A DNA stretch of 40,029 nucleotides from Candidatus Heritagella gallinarum (GCA_904394685.1 CAJFNK010000061.1:1-40029); one strand, 5' to 3'. Positions 22,967 to 33,418 are shown, numbered from the stretch's first letter. Notes: generated by a model from the letters alone, not told the origin. A program made the numbers and translations.

Positions 22967-23031
22967 AGGGTTTATGACTCCTTTCGATGTGAAATGCCGT
23001 TTTCGGCTTATTCCATCCTGAATCGTAAAAA

Positions 23032-23892
23032 TTAACCTTCAAAAATTGCGGTGCTGCCGCAGGGAAGCACCAACCCGCTCGATGTTACCGGCAAACCAAT
23101 CTCATCCGACGACACCTTGCCGCCAAATCTGGTTTGCAGCAGCGTCCCCAGCAGGTATTCCATCACCGACGGGGAAAGACCCGTGGTATAAGAATTGAGG
23201 ATAAAGAACAGGGGCTTTTCCGAAAGAATGGGGATACACTGGCTCACCAGCGTATACAGCTGTTCTTCCAGCTTCCACACCTCTCCACCGGGGCCTCTGC
23301 CATAAGAGGGCGGGTCCATGATGATGCCGTCATAGGTGTTGCCACGGCGCTGCTCCCGCTGGACAAACTTCATGCAGTCGTCCACCAGCCAGCGCACCGG
23401 ACGGTCGGCCAGGCCGCTGGCAGCGGCGTTTTCCCTTGCCCATGCCACCATACCTTTGGAGGCGTCCACATGGGTCACATGGGCGCCCGCCTTCATGCAC
23501 GCCAGGGTGGCCGCCCCGGTGTAGCCAAACAGGTTCAACACCTTGATCGGGCGGCCTGCCTCCTGGATTTTCTTCATGGCAAAATCCCAGTTCACAGCCT
23601 GCTCCGGGAAAATGCCTGTATGCTTAAATCCCATGGTTTTCAGCTGGAAGGTCAGCCCCTTATACCCGATTTTCCACATCGGGGGAACCGGGCGGTAGTT
23701 CTGCCACTGGCCGCCGCCGGTGTTGGAGCGATGATAGCGGGCGTTGGCCTGTTTCCAAAGGGGGTGTTTTTTGGGGGTGTCCCAGATAATTTGCGGGTCG
23801 GGACGAATCAAAATCACATTGCCCCAACGTTCCAGCCGTTCTCCGGCCGAAGTATCCAGCAGTTCATAATCCTTCCAGTCTGCGGCTCTCAT
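23032..23892 (-). CDS. SAM-dependent methyltransferase, RlmI/RlmK-like
   Basis: Class I methyltransferase of 286 residues related to the 23S rRNA cytosine methyltransferases. The SAM-binding motif I is [12 protein letters not shown] (about 118-129). Motif II is V-T-H-V-D-A-S-K and the catalytic loop is M-D-P-P-S-Y-G-R. The N-terminal PUA domain of RlmI is missing; instead there is a short beta-rich region ([14 protein letters not shown]). The substrate is therefore uncertain, but rRNA is the best guess. It lies between glmM (27 bases upstream) and ecfA1 (65 bases downstream), in one run of minus-strand genes. Confidence 0.82.
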   Translation of the reverse strand: MRAADWKDYELLDTSAGERLERWGNVILIRPDPQIIWDTPKKHPLWKQANARYHRSNTGGGQWQNYRPVPPMWKIGYKGLTFQLKTMGFKHTGIFPEQAVNWDFAMKKIQEAGRPIKVLNLFGYTGAATLACMKAGAHVTHVDASKGMVAWARENAAASGLADRPVRWLVDDCMKFVQREQRRGNTYDGIIMDPPSYGRGPGGEVWKLEEQLYTLVSQCIPILSEKPLFFILNSYTTGLSPSVMEYLLGTLLQTRFGGKVSSDEIGLPVTSSGLVLPCGSTAIFEG

Positions 23893-23919
23893 GGTAACAT
23901 CCTTTCTTTTATCGGAACC

Positions 23920-25269
23920 TTATGCCAGCTCCCGGCGCATGACTTCTGCCACGTTCTCGGCGATCTGGCGGATCTCCTCGTCGTTTTCTCCCTCTACCAT
24001 TACTCTCAGCAGAGGCTCTGTGCCGGAGGGGCGCACCACAATGCGTCCATTGTTCCCCAGCTGTTTTTTGGCGTCGTCAATTGCCTGACGCACCCGGATA
24101 TCGGTATAGAAGCGGAGCTTGCCCTCGTTGCTCACCGTAATGTTGATCAGCACCTGCGGATACCGGGTCATGGCAGAAGCCAGATCCGAGAGCTTTGCCT
24201 CTCTGCGGCGCAGGATACTCATCAGCTGGCAGGCGGACATCTGACCGTCGCCGGTGGTGGCAAAATCAAGGAAAATAAAGTGGCCGCTCTGCTCGCCGCC
24301 AAAGTTATATCCCTGAAGCAGCATTTCTTCCAACACATACCGGTCGCCCACCTTGGTGGCCACAAAGTCCATGCCGTTTGCCTCGCAGAATTTGGAGAAG
24401 CCCATATTGGTCATGATAGTACCCACCACGGCATTCTTGGCCAGCTTTCCTCTGGACTTCATATCCAGCGCACAAATCGCCATAAAGAAGTCGCCGTCTA
24501 CCAGGTTGCCGTTTTCGTCCACTGCCAGGCAGCGGTCTGCGTCGCCGTCAAAAGCGATACCGGCATCACAATGATGCTCTTTTACATATTCCATCAGGCC
24601 CTCCACATGGGTGGAACCGCAATGGTCGTTGATGTTTACCCCGTTCGGCTCGGCGTGGAGCATATGTACCTTGGCGCCCAGCTCGGTAAACAGCAGCTCA
24701 GCTGTACGGGAGGCGGAACCATTGGCGCAGTCCACGGCGATCTCCATGCCGTCGAGCGCAAAGGGAACCGTTGCCTTGATATGGTCAACATAGTCACGCA
24801 CCACATTGGGGGCAGTTGTGACTTTTCCCACATCGCCGCCTGTGGGGCAGGGATACGGCTGTACCTCGTCCAGCACAATGGCTTCGATCTGCTCCTCCAG
24901 TGCATCGGGAAGCTTATAGCCGTCGCCGCTAAAGATCTTGATGCCGTTGAACTCACAGGGATTGTGAGAGGCTGAGATCATCACGCCAGCATCCGCCTTG
25001 TATTTTCCAACCAGAAATGCCACGGCGGGAGTTGGCACAACGCCCAGCTGCACCACATTGGCGCCAACGCTGCACAGGCCGGCTGTCAGAGCATTTTCCA
25101 GCATATCGCTGGAAAGGCGGGTATCTTTGCCAATCAGGATTTTGGGGTGGCGGTGGTCGCTGTCCGTCAATACCATGGCGGCGGCCCGGCCAATATTCAT
25201 GGCCAGCTCACAGGTGAGTTCACTGTTGGCGATTCCTCTGGCTCCATCTGTTCCAAAAAGTCTTCCCAT
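23920..25269 (-). CDS. glmM: Phosphoglucosamine mutase
   Basis: GlmM of 449 residues, which converts glucosamine 6-phosphate to the 1-phosphate for peptidoglycan precursors. The N-terminus G-R-L-F-G-T-D-G-A-R-G-I-A-N is diagnostic. The phosphorylated serine is S101 in I-S-A-S-H-N-P, and the magnesium loop is D-G-D-A-D-R-C. The sugar loop G-E-Q-S-G-H and the phosphate-binding R-P-S-G-T-E-P near the end follow. The ATG at 25269 is used because the conserved sequence starts there; the 72 codons upstream have no family similarity. It heads the run continuing into the methyltransferase and ECF genes. Confidence 0.96.
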   Translation of the reverse strand: MGRLFGTDGARGIANSELTCELAMNIGRAAAMVLTDSDHRHPKILIGKDTRLSSDMLENALTAGLCSVGANVVQLGVVPTPAVAFLVGKYKADAGVMISASHNPCEFNGIKIFSGDGYKLPDALEEQIEAIVLDEVQPYPCPTGGDVGKVTTAPNVVRDYVDHIKATVPFALDGMEIAVDCANGSASRTAELLFTELGAKVHMLHAEPNGVNINDHCGSTHVEGLMEYVKEHHCDAGIAFDGDADRCLAVDENGNLVDGDFFMAICALDMKSRGKLAKNAVVGTIMTNMGFSKFCEANGMDFVATKVGDRYVLEEMLLQGYNFGGEQSGHFIFLDFATTGDGQMSACQLMSILRRREAKLSDLASAMTRYPQVLINITVSNEGKLRFYTDIRVRQAIDDAKKQLGNNGRIVVRPSGTEPLLRVMVEGENDEEIRQIAENVAEVMRRELA

Positions 25270-25357
25270 TGCACACACTCTCCATTTCTTTGGTTTCAAT
25301 TTGCCTTTAATACTGATATCCAGGTGCGGCTTCGCCGTTTCCGGGAGCCCACCCGGT

Positions 25358-25386
25358 AAAAACGGATACGCTATGTATCCATTTTT
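25358..25386. terminator. Second, possibly bidirectional terminator hairpin
   Basis: GGATAC (25364-25369) and GTATCC (25375-25380) surround a 5-base loop. A run of five A lies to the left, giving T on the minus strand, and five T lie to the right. It is about 90 bases beyond ruvB and may back up the first terminator. Confidence 0.55.
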
Positions 25387-25450
25387 ATGCAAAATTATTT
25401 TTTCTACGCCCCTCAAAAGCGTTTCAAAGCAAAAGCCTTCCAACGCAATC

Positions 25451-25474
25451 AAAAAAAGCGTATGGGGAATACGC
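25451..25474 (-). terminator. Terminator of the ruvC-ruvA-ruvB operon
   Basis: On the minus strand a 6-bp stem GCGTAT/ATACGC with loop TCCCC is followed by seven T residues. It lies only 3 bases after the ruvB stop. Confidence 0.8.
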
Positions 25475-25477
25475 AAT

Positions 25478-26542
<1,065 letters not shown>

Positions 26543-26556
26543 TGATGTCCCCCCTG

Positions 26557-27177
26557 TCAATCCCATTTAGGCGCCAACGCCCGCAAAGAGAGCCGAATCA
26601 GTTCCTCCACCGGGAGCGAAGAATCCAGCTTGCCCACAACGGCCGCCGCATCGCTGGGCGTATATCCCAGCACCGCCAGCGCATTGACTGCCTCTGCCGC
26701 ATTGGAAGAAGCCGACACCACACCGGCCGCCTCGATATTCTCCATAGAAAGCCCCACCTCGGCAGAGCCTCCCATCTTTTTCACCTTGTCTTTCAGTTCC
26801 AGCGCAATCCGCTGCGCCAGCTTGGGGCCAACGCCGCTGGCACGGGTGAGCGCCTTGCTGTCGCCCGAAGCCACAGCCATGGCCACCCGCTCCGGAGTCA
26901 GCTCCGAAAGAATCGCCAGCCCCACCTTGGGGCCAACGCCGCTCACTCCGGTGAGCATCTTAAAGCAGTTGAGCTCGCTCATGCTGTAAAATCCAAATAA
27001 ATCCAGCGCATCCTCCCGGACGTTCAGATGGGTATACAGGGTAACGGTTTCGCCCAAAGGCGGCAGGTTCCGCTGGGTGCTCAAAGTCGTGAGGCACTTG
27101 AACCCCACGCCGCCGCACTCTACCACGACAAACCCCATTTCTGAATGAATGAGCTTTCCTTTTACACTATAAAACAC
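26557..27177 (-). CDS. ruvA: Holliday junction DNA helicase subunit RuvA
   Basis: Junction-binding protein of 206 residues. The N-terminal OB fold contains the family's V-E-C-G-G-V-G and L-N-V-R-E-D segment. The helix-hairpin-helix region has G-V-S-G-V-G-P-K and [11 protein letters not shown] linker leads to the small C-terminal domain that contacts RuvB ([12 protein letters not shown]). The start is GTG 27177, seven bases after GGGAGG. It lies 19 bases after ruvC and just upstream of ruvB, the usual Firmicutes order ruvC-ruvA-ruvB. Confidence 0.95.
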   Translation of the reverse strand: MFYSVKGKLIHSEMGFVVVECGGVGFKCLTTLSTQRNLPPLGETVTLYTHLNVREDALDLFGFYSMSELNCFKMLTGVSGVGPKVGLAILSELTPERVAMAVASGDSKALTRASGVGPKLAQRIALELKDKVKKMGGSAEVGLSMENIEAAGVVSASSNAAEAVNALAVLGYTPSDAAAVVGKLDSSLPVEELIRLSLRALAPKWD

Positions 27178-27196
27178 GCTGTTTCCTCCCTGTATC

Positions 27197-27700
27197 TTAT
27201 CCCCGGCGAAGCAGGCTTCTCCGCAAAGCGGAGCCTGCCGCCTGTCCGTGGCAAATCGCCATGGCTAGCGCATCGGCTGTATCGTCCGGTTTGGGAACCT
27301 CCTGCAAGCACAAAAGCCGCCGGGTCATCTCCATCACCTGTGGCTTTTTGGCTCCGCCATAGCCTGTTACCGCCATTTTCACCTGCATGGGCGTATATTC
27401 AAACACCGGAACCCCGGCTTTTTTTGCTGCCAGCAGAATGACCCCACGGGCCTCTGCTACACCGATGGCTGTTGTTTTGTTGTTATTGAAATAGAGCTTT
27501 TCGAGCGCCATGGATTCCGGCTTCCACTTGGCCAGCACCGAAGAAAGAGCGTCATAGATAATTTCAAGCCGCCGCTCAAATGGTTCCCCGGCTTTTGTCA
27601 CGATAGCGCCATGCTCCAGCGAGCGGTACCGGCTGTTCTGTGCCTGCACCACTCCATATCCTACAATTGCATAACCGGGGTCAAGACCCAAAATCACCAT
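27197..27700 (-). CDS. ruvC: Crossover junction endodeoxyribonuclease RuvC
   Basis: Holliday junction resolvase of 167 residues. The RNase-H-like catalytic acids are all present: D7 in L-G-L-D-P-G, E67 in A-L-E-K-L-Y-F, and D140/D143 in P-D-D-T-A-D-A-L-A. The G-Y-G-G-A-K-K-x-Q segment is also conserved. The C-terminus is arginine-rich. It is the first gene of the ruv operon and is preceded by a promoter at 27784-27812. Confidence 0.95.
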   Translation of the reverse strand: MVILGLDPGYAIVGYGVVQAQNSRYRSLEHGAIVTKAGEPFERRLEIIYDALSSVLAKWKPESMALEKLYFNNNKTTAIGVAEARGVILLAAKKAGVPVFEYTPMQVKMAVTGYGGAKKPQVMEMTRRLLCLQEVPKPDDTADALAMAICHGQAAGSALRRSLLRRG

Positions 27701-27783
27701 AAAAATACACCTCTCTGGGGAGAATGACTTACAAATTGCGTCCAGGCCCCATGCACTCTAAAAACTTTGAGAATATCCGTTCT

Positions 27784-27812
27784 ATTATATCATATTACAG
27801 CACAAATGAAAA
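27784..27812 (-). promoter_or_regulatory. Promoter of the ruv operon
   Basis: On the minus strand, TTTTCA (complement of 27807-27812) is followed after 17 bases by a perfect TATAAT (complement of 27784-27789), 84 bases upstream of ruvC. The -35 box is only partly consensus. No LexA-type operator was recognised. Confidence 0.6.
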
Positions 27813-27844
27813 GGAAAACCGCCAAATCCCGCCCGGCTTCCAGA

Positions 27845-28750
27845 TTATTCCTTTTGGTTTTGATGATGCCTGCAAAACGGCGGGGCAATCGTTTCCTCCA
27901 TCAGCGGCGCATAGGCTTTGACTTTTCGGAAAGTATTGCCCATCATCTCATGGCTCCGATAATAGCGCAGCGCCGGCAAATCGAATTCCGCCAAAAACAG
28001 CCCTTCTTGCTCCCCTGCCACGAAAATCCGGTTGTCACAATCACCGTTTTCATCCCACACAATGGGGCTCAGGGCGCAGGAATGACCCTTTCCCTTTCCG
28101 GGCGGGTTGGCCATCACCACCCCGGTCATATTCTCATAGGCACGGGTGGAAAGGGTGTTTACCCGGTGGAACATCTCCGAGCAGTCGTTGGGAACCAGAA
28201 TGATCTCGGCGCCCTTCATCATCAGCACCCGTGCGCTTTCGGGGTATTCCCGGTCATAACAGATCATAATGCCGAATTGTACGCCGTCAAACTCCGCCAC
28301 AAAAAAAGCGTCCCCGCTCTCCAGCATCCGCTCGCTGGAAAAATCGCAGGTGTGGACTTTGTCATATCGAAGCAAAATTTCCCCGTCCCGACCCAGCAAA
28401 AAAGCGGTATTCCGTGGGCGACGGTTCCCTCTGGTCAAAGAAGTGACCACCACCCCCATTTGCAGCTCTCTAGCTTTTTTTTGAAAGACATCTAAAAAAG
28501 CAGAATCCTCTGTAATGGTGCACTCGGCCCACGCCCGAAACGCTTCTGTTTTTTCAATTTCTTTCACCGGTATTTCGTCGTCAAATTCCGGAAACGCATA
28601 TCCGGTGATCCAACATTCGGGAAACAGCACCAAATCCGCCCCCTGCTCTTTGGCTTTTTCCATCAGGCGAACCCCAAGACGGGTATTTTCTTCCGGGCAA
28701 CCCGCACGGCTCTGATACTGGATAACAGCAATTTTGCATTTTTCCTTCAT
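27845..28750 (-). CDS. Carbon-nitrogen hydrolase (nitrilase superfamily)
   Basis: Amidase or carbamoylase-like enzyme of 301 residues. The catalytic triad is clear: E45 in L-F-P-E-C-W, K131 in R-Y-D-K-V-H-T and C164 in I-M-I-C-Y-D-R-E-Y-P-E. The last motif is the family signature in a form common to N-carbamoyl hydrolases and general amidases; the substrate cannot be assigned. The ATG follows GAGGAAG. A TATAAT box on the minus strand near 28804-28809 is the likely -10 of its promoter, with a weak -35. It diverges from ypeB and has no obvious pathway partner nearby. Confidence 0.88.
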   Translation of the reverse strand: MKEKCKIAVIQYQSRAGCPEENTRLGVRLMEKAKEQGADLVLFPECWITGYAFPEFDDEIPVKEIEKTEAFRAWAECTITEDSAFLDVFQKKARELQMGVVVTSLTRGNRRPRNTAFLLGRDGEILLRYDKVHTCDFSSERMLESGDAFFVAEFDGVQFGIMICYDREYPESARVLMMKGAEIILVPNDCSEMFHRVNTLSTRAYENMTGVVMANPPGKGKGHSCALSPIVWDENGDCDNRIFVAGEQEGLFLAEFDLPALRYYRSHEMMGNTFRKVKAYAPLMEETIAPPFCRHHQNQKE

Positions 28751-28831
28751 GCGGCTTCCTCCTTTTGCTTTGTATAAAATGCAAACCGCTTTTGACTGGT
28801 TTGATTATAACACAATCTGGATTTTAAAAAA

Positions 28832-28860
28832 TGAATATTTTTCCCAAACAGGGCAATACT
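28832..28860 (+). promoter_or_regulatory. Possible forespore (sigma-G-like) promoter of ypeB
   Basis: TGAATA (28832-28837), a 16-base spacer and CAATACT (28854-28860) resemble a sigma-G promoter (GNATA near -35, CATNNTA near -10). No good sigma-A promoter is seen between here and ypeB. This fits a gene expressed in the forespore, but the match to the -10 box is imperfect. Confidence 0.4.
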
Positions 28861-28904
28861 TTCTCCAAAAGACGATGATTTCATTTTGACCAAGGAGGTA
28901 CATC

Positions 28905-30254
28905 ATGAATCGCAGAGGGAAAATCAGGATCGGCGTTTTTGCCTTGGCGGCCGTCACGGTTCTGGGCGCCGGTTTAACCATGCGTACCATGCAGGCACAG
29001 GAATCTGAAACAACGCTTTCCTATGTCTATCAACGGGCGGTAAACGATCTTTCCGGCTATGTTTCCGGCATGGAAGCCGCACTGGAAAAAGTCCGCTATG
29101 CCAACACCGCCACCGCCCAAACCAGTCTGGCGGCACAGCTTCTCGAAGAATCCTCCGGCGCCAAGGCGGCACTTGCCGTTTTGCCAACTTCGGGTGAAAA
29201 TTCCGGCAACATTAACCGGTTCCTCTCGCAGGCCGGGGATTATGCTTCTTATCTCTCCCGGCGGCTGGCAGCCGGTTCTACACTGGGTGAAGAAGAATTT
29301 GACAACCTGACCACCCTTCGCAAATATGCCGAAACGCTGAGCGAAGAACTGCAGAAGCTGGAAGAACGATTCCGGTATGGCAAGGTGACCATGCGGGAAG
29401 CAAGATCCACGTTACAAAACGTTTCGGAAGTCCTGCCGGCCTATGGCGGAGAATTGGAAGAAAGCGCCTCGGCATTTGGCGAATATCCCACTTTGATCTA
29501 TGACGGCCCATTCAGCGACCACATTTCTCAGCGAACCGCCAAAGCAACACGGGATATGAAACGTCTGGGACAAGGTACCACACAAAAAACAGCTGCTAAA
29601 TTTCTGGGAATCGAAGCTTCCCAGCTGGAAGCGGTCACCGACACCGGCGGCGGGCTTCCCTGTTATAACTTTACCAGCGGCGATATCCGCATCTCTATGA
29701 CCAAGGACGGCGGCCTGCTGTGTACGCTTTCCAATTCCCGAACCATTTCGGAGAATAAGCTTTCTCAGGAACAGGCGTTGGAAAAAGCCAAAAGCTTTTT
29801 GAAAAAGGCCGGGATCGAAAGCACAAAAGAGAGCTATTATGTAGTAGCCGATGGCGTTTGCACCTTTAATTTTGCATGGGTAGAAACCACCAGTACAGGA
29901 GAATCCATCACCTGCTATCCCGACCTGATCAAAGTGGGCGTTGCCATGGATAATGGTGAGATCGTATCCTATAATGCCTCAGGCTATTTAATGAACCATC
30001 AGGAACGCAGCTTTGATGACATTCAGGTTTCGGCAAAAAAAGCTCGTGAATCCGTGAGTCCACGCCTTAAAATTCAAAAAGACCCGACGCTGGCACTCAT
30101 CCCCACTCCGGGACTCTCCGAAGTGCTTTGCTGGGAATTTGTGTGCAAGGGTGAAGATGGTGAAGATATCCTCGTATATGTAAACGTGGAAACGGGGATG
30201 GAAGACCGGATTTATGAGCTTATCGAAAGCGATCAGGGAACACTTGCTATCTGA
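28905..30254 (+). CDS. ypeB: Spore germination protein YpeB
   Basis: Protein of 449 residues. YpeB holds the cortex-lytic enzyme SleB in the spore and keeps it inactive until germination. It has a short basic N-terminus, one membrane-spanning helix at about 8-26, and a long helical region (about 35-180). The family segment Y-D-G-P-F-S-D-H is at about 201-208, followed by PepSY-like repeats (E-Q-A-L-E-K-A-K-S-F-L; A-K-K-A-R-E-S-V). The ATG follows AAGGAGG. SleB is usually encoded next to YpeB, but no sleB-like gene is found here. A strong terminator follows. Its presence shows the organism can form spores or descends from one that could. Confidence 0.92.
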   Translation: MNRRGKIRIGVFALAAVTVLGAGLTMRTMQAQESETTLSYVYQRAVNDLSGYVSGMEAALEKVRYANTATAQTSLAAQLLEESSGAKAALAVLPTSGENSGNINRFLSQAGDYASYLSRRLAAGSTLGEEEFDNLTTLRKYAETLSEELQKLEERFRYGKVTMREARSTLQNVSEVLPAYGGELEESASAFGEYPTLIYDGPFSDHISQRTAKATRDMKRLGQGTTQKTAAKFLGIEASQLEAVTDTGGGLPCYNFTSGDIRISMTKDGGLLCTLSNSRTISENKLSQEQALEKAKSFLKKAGIESTKESYYVVADGVCTFNFAWVETTSTGESITCYPDLIKVGVAMDNGEIVSYNASGYLMNHQERSFDDIQVSAKKARESVSPRLKIQKDPTLALIPTPGLSEVLCWEFVCKGEDGEDILVYVNVETGMEDRIYELIESDQGTLAI

Positions 30255-30309
30255 TTCCTTCAAAATAGAAAAATACTGAATCATTTTTCTTCCATCGTAT
30301 AATAAACGG

Positions 30310-30352
30310 AAAAGATCCTGATCTCCATGGTGAGAAATCAGGATCTTTTTTT
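30310..30352 (+). terminator. Terminator of ypeB
   Basis: The perfect 10-bp stem AGATCCTGAT/ATCAGGATCT with a 14-base loop is followed by seven T residues. It lies 56 bases after ypeB. Confidence 0.92.
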
Positions 30353-30571
30353 ATTCATTTTCCCAAACAAAGCCTTTTAACTCCCCCAAAAAGGATTGGT
30401 AATGAAAATTCTTATGCAGATTGCCCTAGGAGTGGAAAAAAATACAGCCAGCATTGCTATGGAATCTGTCACTGAATTGTGATAGCATAAGTACCAAACC
30501 AACAGAGCGTTTTCCTGAGAGGAAATCTTACTCTTTGTAAAACCCTGTTAATGAAATGAGGAAGTTGTAGT
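30353..30571 (+). promoter_or_regulatory. Upstream region of the GH38-like gene
   Basis: Together with the ypeB terminator this makes a 317-base spacer. It holds a small palindrome TTTCCT-GAG-AGGAAA (30511-30525) about 46 bases before the start codon, a possible operator. No convincing -35/-10 pair was found. The ribosome binding site is weak (GAGGAAG). Confidence 0.35.
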
Positions 30572-32500
30572 ATGAAAAAAATCATTGTGGTTTTTAAAAC
30601 CCATCTGGATCTAGGATTCACTGGACTCGCCAAAGAAATCGAAGAAAAATACTTACAGGAGTATATCCCAGCCGCACTGTCGGTAGGAGAAGAACTCCAA
30701 CGCCGGAATTGTAAAGAGGGATTCGTATGGACAACCGGAAGCTGGCTGATTGACCGGTATCTGAAAAAAAGCGCTCCCGCCCAGCAGGAACGGATGCGCC
30801 GTGCCATCAAAAACGGGATCATCCGTTGGCATGCCCTCCCCTTTACCATGCATTCTGAGCTGGCAAGCCCCGAACTTTATGAGGCTGGCCTAATGATTTC
30901 ACAGAATCTCGACCATGAATTTGGCCTTCACACAGTGGCGGCGAAAAACACCGATGTTCCCGGCCACACCATTGCTATCGTTCCGTTACTCGCCAAAGCA
31001 GGGGTAAAATTTTTACATATTGGCGTTAACCCCGCTTCTGCCGTGCCGGAAGTCCCCGACTTCTTCTGTTGGACAGCTCCAGAGGGGGAAAGCGTCATCG
31101 TCATGTATGACAAGGGCGATTACGGTGGATTCACCTGGATTCCCGGAACCGAAACGGCGGTTTGTTTTGCCCATACCGGCGATAACCGTGGTCCTCAGTC
31201 CGCCGAAGAAATTCTGTCTATCTATGAAAAATTGCATGAGCAATATCCCGATGCTTTGATTTGTGCCGGCAGCCTGGAAGATGTGGCAGAAGCTATATTG
31301 CCCGTTTCGGCAGACTTCCCCGTAGTAACGCAGGAGATTGGAGACACCTGGATTCACGGTGTTGGAACCGACCCGGCTAAAGTCAATCAATACCGTGCCC
31401 TGCTGCGTCTTGCCAAAAAAATGGAACCAGAAACAGCTTCGCTACTGTATGAAGCATTGCTTCCGATTCCGGAACACACCTGGGGTCTGGATGAAAAAAC
31501 GTTCTTACACGATCACCACCATTATGCCCGAAAGAGCTTTGAATCCGTACGAAATGAGCCAAACTATCAGAAGATGGAACAGTCCTGGCAGGAACAACGG
31601 GACTATCTCACTGAGGCCGTTTCCCTTCTTCCTTCTGTCTGGAAAGAACAGGCAGAAAGCTGCATGAACCAGTGGCATCGGGAAATCCCTGATTTTTCCG
31701 GATATCAATGCCTCGCCGCTCACGCCGATGGATGTTATTACACCTCTTTGGGTGAATGGCAAATCGGGATTGGCCGCTCCGGCGAGGTGATAAAACTGCA
31801 AAAAGGCACCTTGACACTGGCTGATGAGAACCACCCACTGGCTTTATTCCGGTATGAAGTCTTTTCCGAAAAAGATTGCCTTGCATATCAGGATCGGTAT
31901 TCCCGCCTGAAAGAGGAAGAATGGGCTGTGGAGGATTTTGGTAAAATTGGGCTTTCTGAAGAGATGGAACAATCTCAGCAATTTGGTGTACAGTGCAGCC
32001 AGGTGCTCACCAACGGAAAGAAAATCTGCGTACTACTGGATGCACCGGCAGAAGCATTTGACCACTATGGATGTCCGCAGAAAATGATGTTAACCCTTCA
32101 ACCAAATACAACTGAAATAACGTTTGATTTTAGCTGGTACAATAAGCCTGCCAACCGTATTCCAGAATGTTGTGAGCTTTTCTTTTGTCCTGTCCAGCCT
32201 TTGCAGTCTATCGAAAAAATGGGACTTGAAGTCGATCCTGTAGAGGTAGTTTCCAACGGTAATCGGGAAATGCACGCCACTTCCGGTATGATTCATTTTG
32301 ATGGAGTTTCTCTATATACTTGGGATAGTGCACTGGTATCCATTTCCAGCCCTTCTATTTATGCTTTTTATAATCAGATTCCATCCAGAGAAAAAGGAGT
32401 TTGCTTCCCCCTCTTTAACAACCAGTGGGGAACCAATTTCCCGATGTGGTATGGGGACGATGCTCGGTTCCGTTTTACTATAGCTGTCAATAATCTATAA
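30572..32500 (+). CDS. GH38-like glycoside hydrolase (DUF5054 type)
   Basis: Protein of 642 residues with features of the alpha-mannosidase-like GH38 fold. An early H-x-D metal motif lies in K-T-H-L-D-L-G-F-T (H11, D13) and N-T-D-V-P-G-H lies at 126-132. A histidine-rich D-H-H-H-Y segment lies near residue 313. Beta-rich C-terminal domains follow from about residue 390. No signal peptide is visible, so it probably acts in the cytoplasm on an imported sugar. The layout matches the DUF5054 group, whose substrates are unknown. No transporter or sugar regulator is next to it, so its pathway cannot be inferred. It converges on fba. Confidence 0.72.
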   Translation: MKKIIVVFKTHLDLGFTGLAKEIEEKYLQEYIPAALSVGEELQRRNCKEGFVWTTGSWLIDRYLKKSAPAQQERMRRAIKNGIIRWHALPFTMHSELASPELYEAGLMISQNLDHEFGLHTVAAKNTDVPGHTIAIVPLLAKAGVKFLHIGVNPASAVPEVPDFFCWTAPEGESVIVMYDKGDYGGFTWIPGTETAVCFAHTGDNRGPQSAEEILSIYEKLHEQYPDALICAGSLEDVAEAILPVSADFPVVTQEIGDTWIHGVGTDPAKVNQYRALLRLAKKMEPETASLLYEALLPIPEHTWGLDEKTFLHDHHHYARKSFESVRNEPNYQKMEQSWQEQRDYLTEAVSLLPSVWKEQAESCMNQWHREIPDFSGYQCLAAHADGCYYTSLGEWQIGIGRSGEVIKLQKGTLTLADENHPLALFRYEVFSEKDCLAYQDRYSRLKEEEWAVEDFGKIGLSEEMEQSQQFGVQCSQVLTNGKKICVLLDAPAEAFDHYGCPQKMMLTLQPNTTEITFDFSWYNKPANRIPECCELFFCPVQPLQSIEKMGLEVDPVEVVSNGNREMHATSGMIHFDGVSLYTWDSALVSISSPSIYAFYNQIPSREKGVCFPLFNNQWGTNFPMWYGDDARFRFTIAVNNL

Positions 32501-32503
32501 AGC

Positions 32504-32539
32504 AAAACCGGTTCCCACCTTTCGGCGGGAACCGGTTTT
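32504..32539. terminator. Bidirectional terminator between the GH38-like gene and fba
   Basis: The perfect 13-bp stem AAAACCGGTTCCC/GGGAACCGGTTTT has a 10-base loop and lies between two convergent genes. Confidence 0.92.
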
Positions 32540-32554
32540 CAAGTTTTATTAAAA

Positions 32555-33418
32555 TCAGGCTTTGCCAACGGAACCGAACAGCTCCATCTTCTCCTTCACG
32601 GTAGCCTTGATAGCCTCGAAGCCGGGAGCCAGCAGTTTGCGGGGGTCGAAGCCCTTGCCCTGCAGATCTTTGCCTGCCTCGATGTACTCACGGGTAGCTG
32701 CTGCGAAGGACAGCTGGCACTCGGTGTTCACGTTGATCTTGGAAACGCCCAGATCGATAGCCTTTTTGATCATGTCGGCCGGGATACCGGTGCCGCCATG
32801 CAGAACCAGAGGCATTGCGCCGGTCTTCTGCTGGATAGCGTCCAGAGCGTCAAAACGCAGGCCGGGCCAGTTCTCAGGATATTTGCCATGGATGTTGCCG
32901 ATACCGGCAGCCAGCATGGTCACGCCCAGATCAGCGATCATCTTGCACTCGTCGGGATCAGCCACTTCGCCAGCGCCGATCACGCCGTCTTCTTCACCGC
33001 CGATGGAGCCAACCTCAGCCTCAACGGACATGCCCTTGGACTCAGCGATAGCAACCAGTTCCTTGGTCTTTTCGATGTTTTCTTCGATCGGATAGTGAGA
33101 ACCGTCGAACATAATGGAGGAGAAACCAGCCTCGATGCAGGCCTTTGCGCCCTCATAGCTGCCGTGATCCAGGTGCAGAGCCACGGGAACAGTGATCTTC
33201 AGTTCTTCCAGCATGCCATTTACCATGCCAACGATGGTCTTATAGCCGCACATATACTTGCCGGCACCCTCGGAAACGCCCAGAATCACAGGGGAGTTGA
33301 GCTCCTGTGCGGTGAGCAGGATTGCCTTGGTCCACTCCAGGTTGTTGATGTTGAACTGTCCTACGGCATAGTGGCCAGCCTTGGCCTTGGTCAGCATTTC
33401 TTTTGCAGATACTAACAT
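32555..33418 (-). CDS. fba: Fructose-bisphosphate aldolase, class II
   Basis: Zinc-dependent glycolytic aldolase of 287 residues. The catalytic aspartate and zinc histidine lie in L-H-L-D-H-G-S (D84, H85). I-M-F-D-G-S-H, E-A-E-V-G-S-I-G-G, the zinc-ligand and phosphate motif L-H-G-G-T-G-I-P and the K-I-N-V-N-T-E block are all present. The ATG at 33418 follows GGAGGACT; the upstream extension of the frame is not conserved. The codon use is strongly biased, as expected for a highly expressed gene. A good promoter lies at 33498-33526. Confidence 0.96.
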   Translation of the reverse strand: MLVSAKEMLTKAKAGHYAVGQFNINNLEWTKAILLTAQELNSPVILGVSEGAGKYMCGYKTIVGMVNGMLEELKITVPVALHLDHGSYEGAKACIEAGFSSIMFDGSHYPIEENIEKTKELVAIAESKGMSVEAEVGSIGGEEDGVIGAGEVADPDECKMIADLGVTMLAAGIGNIHGKYPENWPGLRFDALDAIQQKTGAMPLVLHGGTGIPADMIKKAIDLGVSKINVNTECQLSFAAATREYIEAGKDLQGKGFDPRKLLAPGFEAIKATVKEKMELFGSVGKA

